Positions 1-6,500 of a stretch of 6,752 nt of DNA are shown piece by piece. Numbering within the stretch: position 1 is the first letter of the stretch; each line of letters begins with the position of its first letter. The position numbers were made by a program, and so were the translations under genes. This stretch comes from JAIOYV01 sp964388245 (GTDB lineage Bacteria; Bacteroidota; Bacteroidia; Bacteroidales; M50B96), in the NCBI GenBank assembly GCA_964388245.1, contig CAYLZH010000259.1:1-6752 (forward strand). The letters run 5' to 3'. The notes beneath the pieces are model-generated. The model was not told the DNA's origin. It made no database searches and saw only the letters and a list, made by a program, of their open reading frames with translations.

Positions 1-810
1 GCTAACAGATATTAAGATGCTGATTGTTGTCTCTTTCTCGTTTGAAACTCCGTACTTAAAAGCATTCTCTATTAAATTAATAAATAATAGAGGAGCAATT
101 TGTTTTGTTCCTATTTCTCCATTTACTTTAAAAACAACTTTTGTTTTCTCTGTCAGACGTATTTTTTGCAATTCTACATAACTGTCAATATAATTTATTT
201 CTTTCTCCAATGATACTTTGTCTTCCTTAGTTTCAGTAAAGATATAACGCATCAAAGACGAAAGTTTAGCTATACTATCGGCTGTGTTTTCAGATTTTAT
301 TATAGCTTGACCATAAATTCCATTTAATGTATTAAAAAGAAAATGAGGGTTTATTTGTGATTTTAATGCTGACAATTCAGATTTAATTCTTTCTGTTTCA
401 TATTGCTTATATCTTTTTTGATAGGCTAATATGAATGATATAACGAAGATTAACAAAAAACGCAAAAAGTAGTTCCTTAATATTCCTGTTTCCCGGTATT
501 GAAAGCTGTAAGTTGGGATAAAACTACGCACTAAGATACCTGTAATCAGACCTGAAATTATTATAAATGCTATTATAAGCAGAACATACAGGATATATTT
601 CTTTTTAAAATATAGCTTTGGAATAGCAAAATAGATATTTAGATAAAATAGAGTGATTGACAGAGTTGTGAGAACAATATATTTAATTAATTGAGTTATA
701 TCGTTAAACAAATACTCAGAGGATTTAGGTATTATTATTAATGGTATAAAGACAAAAATAGTCCAAAAAAACACATGAATTGATATGTTGACAATTTTCT
801 TATTTTCCAT
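1..810 (-). CDS. LytS/YehU-type sensor histidine kinase (C-terminus beyond window)
   Basis: The N-terminal 270 residues of a membrane sensor kinase are present; the gene reads leftward and is cut by the window edge. Four hydrophobic segments lie at about residues 9-28, 42-64, 72-95 and 112-130 with no large extracellular domain. A short basic/coiled linker follows (131-150), then the His_kinase domain with phospho-acceptor His156 in SQINPHFLFNTLN, LSSLMRYIF (183-191), YIDSYVELQKIRL (207-219) and the ATPase N-box LIENAFKYG (246-254). The rest of the HATPase domain, with its glycine-rich boxes, lies outside. Such kinases normally phosphorylate a LytTR-type response regulator, often encoded just downstream, which here would also be outside the window. 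The ATG at 808-810 is the only ATG after the in-frame stop at 904-906. The gene is much more AT-rich than the divergent operon. Its stimulus cannot be inferred, and a link to the oxidoreductase operon is only positional. The family call is secure. Confidence 0.93.
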   Translation of the reverse strand, partial: MENKKIVNISIHVFFWTIFVFIPLIIIPKSSEYLFNDITQLIKYIVLTTLSITLFYLNIYFAIPKLYFKKKYILYVLLIIAFIIISGLITGILVRSFIPTYSFQYRETGILRNYFLRFLLIFVISFILAYQKRYKQYETERIKSELSALKSQINPHFLFNTLNGIYGQAIIKSENTADSIAKLSSLMRYIFTETKEDKVSLEKEINYIDSYVELQKIRLTEKTKVVFKVNGEIGTKQIAPLLFINLIENAFKYGVSNEKETTISILISVS

Positions 811-1181
811 TAGATTACAAAGATACTGCTTTGCAAGATTTTGATAAGATTTTTCGGAGTTGGTAAAAAATTTATCGGGATTTGTATTGTTAAATATATT
901 TTGTCAGTCTCATTTTGGTAGTTTGTTCTTTTCGTTTGTTTGTAACGTGATGTGAATGGCCAGGTAGCTGTGTTTTTCGCTTTTGGCTATGCTGCTTTTT
1001 TGAAGCCCATTTTAATAATTATATAAATACCTGACCACTGCCAGTTTTCAGAATGACAAAAATCAGCCTAATTTCATTGAAAAAGTCCATAGTTTAGAAT
1101 TAATCTAAGCCAAAGATTTAAAACAATTTCGCTACTTTGAACCCGGAAATTTAGATCAGAAGAGTTTAAAATTTTACAATT
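811..1181. other. Divergent intergenic region, no gene seen
   Basis: This 371-base AT-rich region separates the leftward kinase from the rightward oxidoreductase operon and must hold the promoters of both. I find no credible reading frame, tRNA or riboswitch in it. Structures seen are a ten-base inverted repeat with one mismatch (957-966 and 1028-1037, 61-base spacer) and two weak plus-strand promoter-like words with one base too few for TAnnTTTG: TAGTTTG at 919-925 and TACTTTG at 1133-1139. The second would place a transcript start about 37 bases before the first operon gene, but it lacks a recognisable -33 TTG. No strong Shine-Dalgarno sequence precedes the ATG at 1182, which is usual in Bacteroidota. 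Confidence 0.6.
818..825 (-). promoter_or_regulatory. Candidate Bacteroidota -7 element for the kinase gene
   Basis: On the minus strand the sequence TATCTTTG matches the Bacteroidota sigma-factor -7 consensus TAnnTTTG. It ends only seven bases before the kinase ATG, so transcription from it would begin at or next to the start codon and give a leaderless or nearly leaderless mRNA. I see no TTG at the usual -33 distance, so the call rests on one short motif and may be chance in AT-rich DNA. Confidence 0.3.
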
Positions 1182-1703
1182 ATGCGCATAAAGAGAATAC
1201 AAGTTCAGGAGGCCGAAAAGCAGACAGAATCGGCGGTCGACCTAAACCTGCTTGATCCATTAATTGAAAAGTACAAAGGAAAACGAGGCAACATGATCCC
1301 CTTGCTTCAGGGTGCACAGGATTTGTATGGTTACATTCCACGCGAAGCCTTTGTTAAGATTGCCGAACATACCGGCATCGAATTAAGCGACATGTACGGT
1401 GTTGCTACTTTTTATGCCCAGTTCCGGCTTAAACCGGTTGGGAAACATATTATTAAAGTTTGCCACGGAACAGCTTGCCATGTTCAAAACGCACCCGCCA
1501 TTACCGAAGTCCTGAAAGAATCGCTGAAAATTGCCGATGGTGAAACAACCGGCGATGGCTTGTTTACCCTTGAATCAGTTGCCTGCCTGGGCTGCTGCTC
1601 ACTGGCACCGGTTATGATGATTGGCAACGAAACCTACGGAAAACTAAGCAAAAAAAGCGCGGTAAAAGTGATTAAAGACATCCGACTTAAAGAACTTAAT
1701 TAA
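1182..1703 (+). CDS. NuoE/HydC-like [2Fe-2S] subunit of an NADH-linked oxidoreductase
   Basis: This 173-residue cytoplasmic protein belongs to the 24 kDa subunit (NuoE/HydC/HndA) family: a helical N-terminal part followed by a thioredoxin-fold [2Fe-2S] domain. The helical part contains LLQGAQDLYGYIP (41-53) and the family signature MYGVATFYAQF (71-81). All four cluster ligands are present: C94 and C99 in CHGTACH, and C135 and C139 in CLGCCSLAP. Its length is usual for the family. In known complexes this subunit binds the NuoF-like flavoprotein and its cluster takes electrons from, or tunes, the FMN; the NuoF-like gene starts 63 bases downstream. The ATG is fixed by an in-frame stop at 1167-1169. 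It is probably not respiratory complex I, since the downstream genes are of soluble bifurcating type. The symbol is left blank because nuoE, hydC and hndA are used for different complexes of the same family. Confidence 0.93.
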   Translation: MRIKRIQVQEAEKQTESAVDLNLLDPLIEKYKGKRGNMIPLLQGAQDLYGYIPREAFVKIAEHTGIELSDMYGVATFYAQFRLKPVGKHIIKVCHGTACHVQNAPAITEVLKESLKIADGETTGDGLFTLESVACLGCCSLAPVMMIGNETYGKLSKKSAVKVIKDIRLKELN

Positions 1704-1721
1704 TCCTGATTTCAACTTACT

Positions 1722-1757
1722 ATTTTGATTAGCAAAAACAAGTAGAGGAATCAAAAT
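1722..1757 (+). repeat. Inverted repeat between the NuoE-like and NuoF-like genes
   Basis: ATTTTGATT at 1722-1730 is the exact reverse complement of AATCAAAAT at 1749-1757, leaving an 18-base loop. The RNA hairpin would be AU-rich, with one G-C pair in nine. It is not followed by a U-tract, so it does not look like a terminator. The loop and right arm hold the purine-rich stretch AGTAGAGGAA just upstream of the next start codon, so an effect on translation or mRNA processing is possible but speculative. Confidence 0.35.
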
Positions 1758-1766
1758 TCAACCTGT

Positions 1767-3545
1767 ATGGAAAACATTAAAGTAATAGTTGGGCTTGGAA
1801 GCTGTGGCATTGCTGCCGGGGCCAATAAAACATATGATAAAATAGCAGCATTAAAAAAGGCTGAAAATCTAAATTTCGAATTAAAGAAAACGAGCTGTGT
1901 TGGCATGTGCTATCGCGAACCATTAGTCGAAATTATCGACACGGAAGGTTCATATTTGTATGGCGAGGTTGATGAAGACAAAGCCATAGAGATTATCGAA
2001 AAGCATGTCGAACAAAGCGAACCCGTTAAAGATTATGTTGTCCACAGCGAATTATTCCCAACTAAGGACGACAGCTATTTCGAAGGCCAGGTAAAAATTG
2101 CCCTGCGAAATTGTGGGTATATCGATCCTGAATCAATCGGGGAAGCAATGGAAAATGATGCCTATAAAGCAATGATGAAGATTGCCTTCGAGAAAATTCC
2201 TGCCGTTGGAGTAATTCAGATGGTATTAAACTCCGGCATCAGGGGACGAGGTGGAGGAGGATTTCCGACCGGATTAAAATGGCGCTTTGCCAACAATTCG
2301 AAATCAGCCGAAAAATATATTATTTGCAATGCCGACGAGGGCGATCCTGGAGCATTCATGGACCGGTCATTACTCGAAGGCGATCCACACGCTGTTATTG
2401 AAGGTATGATTATAGGTGCCTATGCTATTGGTGCAACAGGCGGGGTAATATATTGCCGCGCCGAATATCCTTTGGCCATAAAGCGATTAAACATAGCACT
2501 TGACCAAGCACGCGAACGAAATTTTCTGGGTAAGAATGCATGTGGTATTGAAGGTTTCAATTTCGATATTTTTGTAAAAGAAGGTGCCGGGGCATTTGTA
2601 TGCGGCGAGGAAACTGCCTTGATTGCATCGGTTGAAGGCGAACGCGGCATGCCACGAAAAAGGCCTCCATTCCCTGCGGTTTCAGGTTTATGGAAACAGC
2701 CCACCAATATCAATAATGTTGAGACATGGGCAAATATCCCATGGATTATCCTGCATGGATCCGAAGCCTATACCAAATACGGAACCGACAAAAGTAGTGG
2801 AACAAAGGTGTTTGCCCTGACAGGAAAAATAAAACACGGAGGTCTGGTTGAAGTGCCAATGGGTATTTCAATTCGTGATATCATTTTCAAACTGGGAGGT
2901 GGTATCCAGGACGATAAGCGCTTTAAAGCTGTTCAGCTTGGTGGACCATCCGGAGGTTGTATACCTGAATACCTTGCCGATACTGTTGTTGACTACGATT
3001 CGGTTAATGCCACTGGTGCCATCATGGGTTCAGGAGGAATGGTAGTAATGGACGAAACGACCTGTATGGTTGATATTGCCCGGTTTTTCCTCGATTTTAC
3101 TCAAAAGGAATCCTGTGGTAAATGTACCTTTTGCAGGATCGGAACCACCAGGATGCTTGAGATTTTAACCCGGATTACCGAAGGAGAAGGCCGCGAAGGC
3201 GATATTGAAAAACTGGAGGAACTGGCATATCAGATTAAAGACAGCTCGCTGTGTGGACTTGGACAAACCGCACCAAATCCTGTGCTTACAACAATCAAGT
3301 ATTTCCGCGACGAGTATGAAGCACATATCAGGGATAAAAAATGCCCTGCCAAGCATTGTACAAAACTGTTAACCTATGAAGTGATTGATGAAAACTGTAC
3401 CGGCTGTACGGTATGCGCAAAGAACTGCCCGGTTGATGCTATTAGTGGTGAACGTAAAGAACTACACTTTATACATCAGGAAAAATGTACACAATGTGGA
3501 GTTTGTTACAGCAAATGTAAATTTGAAGCCATCCGTATTTCATAG
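1767..3545 (+). CDS. NuoF/HydB-like NADH-binding FMN iron-sulfur subunit
   Basis: A 592-residue cytoplasmic flavoprotein expected to oxidise or reduce NAD(H) at FMN. Domains in order: thioredoxin-like [2Fe-2S] domain (about 1-88; C13, C44, C48); NuoF core with the glycine-rich nucleotide/FMN motif GIRGRGGGGFPTGLKW (157-172), CNADEGDPGAFMDRS (187-201), GAGAFVCGEETALI (273-286) and TNINNVETWANIP (313-325); SLBB domain (about 355-405); a [4Fe-4S] site with C450, C453, C456 and C496; a CPAKHC pair (C526, C531); and a C-terminal 2x[4Fe-4S] ferredoxin domain (C544/C547/C550/C554 and C574/C577/C580/C584). The extra N- and C-terminal iron-sulfur domains are typical of HydB/HndC-type subunits of soluble, often electron-bifurcating complexes and absent from complex I NuoF. 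The start follows an in-frame stop at 1743-1745. One usual N-terminal [2Fe-2S] ligand is missing. Next gene starts 34 bases on, consistent with one operon. Confidence 0.95.
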   Translation: MENIKVIVGLGSCGIAAGANKTYDKIAALKKAENLNFELKKTSCVGMCYREPLVEIIDTEGSYLYGEVDEDKAIEIIEKHVEQSEPVKDYVVHSELFPTKDDSYFEGQVKIALRNCGYIDPESIGEAMENDAYKAMMKIAFEKIPAVGVIQMVLNSGIRGRGGGGFPTGLKWRFANNSKSAEKYIICNADEGDPGAFMDRSLLEGDPHAVIEGMIIGAYAIGATGGVIYCRAEYPLAIKRLNIALDQARERNFLGKNACGIEGFNFDIFVKEGAGAFVCGEETALIASVEGERGMPRKRPPFPAVSGLWKQPTNINNVETWANIPWIILHGSEAYTKYGTDKSSGTKVFALTGKIKHGGLVEVPMGISIRDIIFKLGGGIQDDKRFKAVQLGGPSGGCIPEYLADTVVDYDSVNATGAIMGSGGMVVMDETTCMVDIARFFLDFTQKESCGKCTFCRIGTTRMLEILTRITEGEGREGDIEKLEELAYQIKDSSLCGLGQTAPNPVLTTIKYFRDEYEAHIRDKKCPAKHCTKLLTYEVIDENCTGCTVCAKNCPVDAISGERKELHFIHQEKCTQCGVCYSKCKFEAIRIS

Positions 3546-3579
3546 TGCCAACGATTCATATTGAAACAAAGAGAAAATC

Positions 3580-6500
3580 ATGGATAAAATAAATATCATA
3601 CTAAACGGAAAAAATGTTCAGGGAAAATCAGGTGAAACAATTCTTGAACTTGCCCGAAGAAATGAACTTGAAATTCCAACCTTATGTCATGATCCAAGGC
3701 TTACACCTTATTCATCGTGCTTTTTGTGCGTGGTTGAAGTAAGGGGAATGAAAGGTTTGCAAACTTCCTGTTCAACAAAAATCATGGAGGGAATGGAAGT
3801 TGTTACCGATAATGAAAAGGTCCGGAAAGCACGAAAAACCGCACTTGAGTTACTTCTAAGCGACCATTATGCTGATTGCGCTGCTCCTTGCAAACAAACC
3901 TGTCCGGCCGGAGTCGATGTACAGGGCTATATTTCACTAATCGACAAGGGGCTTTATAACGATGCCATTGCCCTGATAAAACAAACCAATCCTTTACCTG
4001 CCATATGTGGCCGAGTTTGTGTCCGTCCGTGCGAGGTAGCATGCCGAAGAAACTTGCTGGATGAGGGAAATCCTGTGGGTATCGATTATATGAAACGTTT
4101 TGCAGCCGATGAGGACCTAAATTCCCCAACCCGCTTTATTCCCGATTGTGAATTTCCTTCAGGAAAAAAGGTTGCCATAATTGGAGGAGGACCCGGTGGA
4201 TTATCAGCAGCATATTTCCTTCAGCAAAAAGGGCACAAGTGCGATATCTTTGAAGCTGCTCCTAAAGCTGGTGGATGGCTACGCTACGGGATTCCTGAAT
4301 ACCGTCTGCCAAATGATCTGCTGCAACGGGAAATCGATGCAGTAACCGAACTGGGCGCTAACATTTATTGTGATAAAAACCTGGGAGGAAACCTCAGTTA
4401 CGCCGATGTAAAAGAAAAGTATGATGCCACCATCCTGACAATCGGATCACAGAAAGGAACCCTGATTGGATGCAGGGGCGATGATGCTGACAACGTTTTC
4501 TCAGGTATCGACTTTCTGAAAAATATGGAAATGACAGGTCAACGCTTCAACTTTAGCGGCAAAACAGTTGCTGTTATAGGTGGAGGAAACACTGCAATGG
4601 ATTGCTGCCGGACTTCAATCCGTTGTGGAGCCGACAAAGTTTACGTAATATACAGGCGCACAGAAAAAGAAATGCCTGCCAATCCGATTGAAATCCATGA
4701 ATCAAAAATCGAAGGTGTCGAATACTTATTCCTGACCAATCCGACCAGAGTAAACAAGGATGACAATGGTGCGGTAAAATCGATCACCTGCCTTAAAATG
4801 CAACTGGGCGAACCTGATGCATCAGGCCGTAGAAGGCCGGTACCTATCGATGGTTCTGAATTCGAATTGAATGTAAACTATGTGTTGGCAGCTATCGGGC
4901 AAAAAACAGATGTGAATTTCATCGATGATATAAATAATAGTGTCAATGATGGTGAATTAAAAATAAACCGATGGGGCGATATCGATGCTAATCCTGAAAC
5001 TTTACAAACTGGTGTAACATCTATCTTTGCTGCTGGCGATGGTGTTACTGGCCCTGCCACAATTATTGAAGCTATTGCGCAGGCCAAACTTGCATCGCAC
5101 AGTGTAAATCAATTCTTAAACGGAGAAGCAATTAAACCTCCTGAAAAGGAATTTCTCAGCAAACGCGACAATTTCAAGAAACAGATATCAGAAGAATACA
5201 ATGGCAAATATGCCCGTCAAATGCGTGAAGAAATGCCGGTACTTGCTGCCGACAACCGTTTTAATTTCGATGAAGTTGAGCTGGGATATGCTTCAGAGGA
5301 AGTGGCAAAGAACGAAGCTCAACGATGCCTTGAATGTGGTTGTTCCGAATATTTTACATGCGACCTGAAAAGATATGCCACAGAATACGATGCACGACAA
5401 ATTACCGAAGGAAATTATACTATATCAGAAGTTGATTTTAGCCATCCATTTATTGAAATCGACAACAACAAATGTGTGCTTTGTTCACGATGCATAAGAA
5501 TTTGCCGTGATATTGTAGGAGCTAACGCACTGGGATTGGTACAACGAGGATTCGACACCTTTGTAGCACCAAGCCTGGGAGAGTCGCTAACACAGAGTAA
5601 CTGCGAGTCGTGCGGGTTATGTATCTCAACGTGTCCGACTGGTGCCATTACTGAAAACACACCTTTTAAGCCCGGTCCGGTAAAAACCAGCAGTTTCGAA
5701 TCAATTTCGAACTATACTTCCGAAGGCGAAAAAATAAACTTACACATGACCAATGGCTTTATTACGAAAGCTACCGGAGCAAAAGGCATGATTAATCCGG
5801 ATGCCAATATTGGGCGTCATGCTAAATTTGGGTATACCATGCTGAATGATCCGGCCAGGATTACAAAGCCACTATATAGGGTAAATGGGAAATTCGAAGA
5901 AATATCCTACGATAAGGCACAGGAAATAATGGCTGTGAAAATAAGAAGCGTAGGAACCAACGAAAACGCTTTTTATGGCGGTGCACGACTGAGTAACGAG
6001 GAACAATACCTGATTCAAAAATTTGCCAGGGTGGGTGCAAAAACCCATAATGTAAACAACTGGCATTATATGTTTGGCGGCGAAGGATATATTAAAAATT
6101 CACACAACAATGTTCCGTTCGACCAAATCAGAAAGGCAAGTAAGATATATGTTCTCGGGGCCGAGCTTGCACAGGAAAACCAGTTTGTCGGTTATCTTGT
6201 AAACGAGGCCAGGACAAAATATGGTGTACCTGTTGAACTGGCAACCACGCTTGATAAGAGCAGCATGGAGCATAAGGTCGATAAAGTTTTAAAATTGAAA
6301 TCATACTATCATTTTGTTAAGGCCATAAACCATTACCTGCTTGGAAACGGTATGCAAAATCAATTTTATATCGACGACAATTGCGTGGGCCTTAAAGGCT
6401 ACAAAGAGTCGTTGCTGAATGAAGATTTTGCCACATTACTGAATGAAGCTGGTAATAATTGTGCCGGTGATATTATGCGTTTTGCCAATGAATTCAATCA

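Noticed and set aside
1133..1139. Promoter -7 element for the oxidoreductase operon (TACTTTG)
   Set aside because: It has one base fewer than TAnnTTTG and no TTG at the -33 distance; it is noted only inside the intergenic entry.
1722..1766. Transcription terminator between the NuoE-like and NuoF-like genes
   Set aside because: The hairpin is almost entirely A-U paired and has no following U-tract, and the functional link between the two subunits argues for read-through.
2420..2713. Open frame on the minus strand inside the NuoF-like gene
   Set aside because: It lies fully opposite strongly conserved NADH/FMN-binding sequence, and its translation resembles no known family; it is a shadow of the real gene. 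The same holds for the other short frames overlapping the three operon genes.
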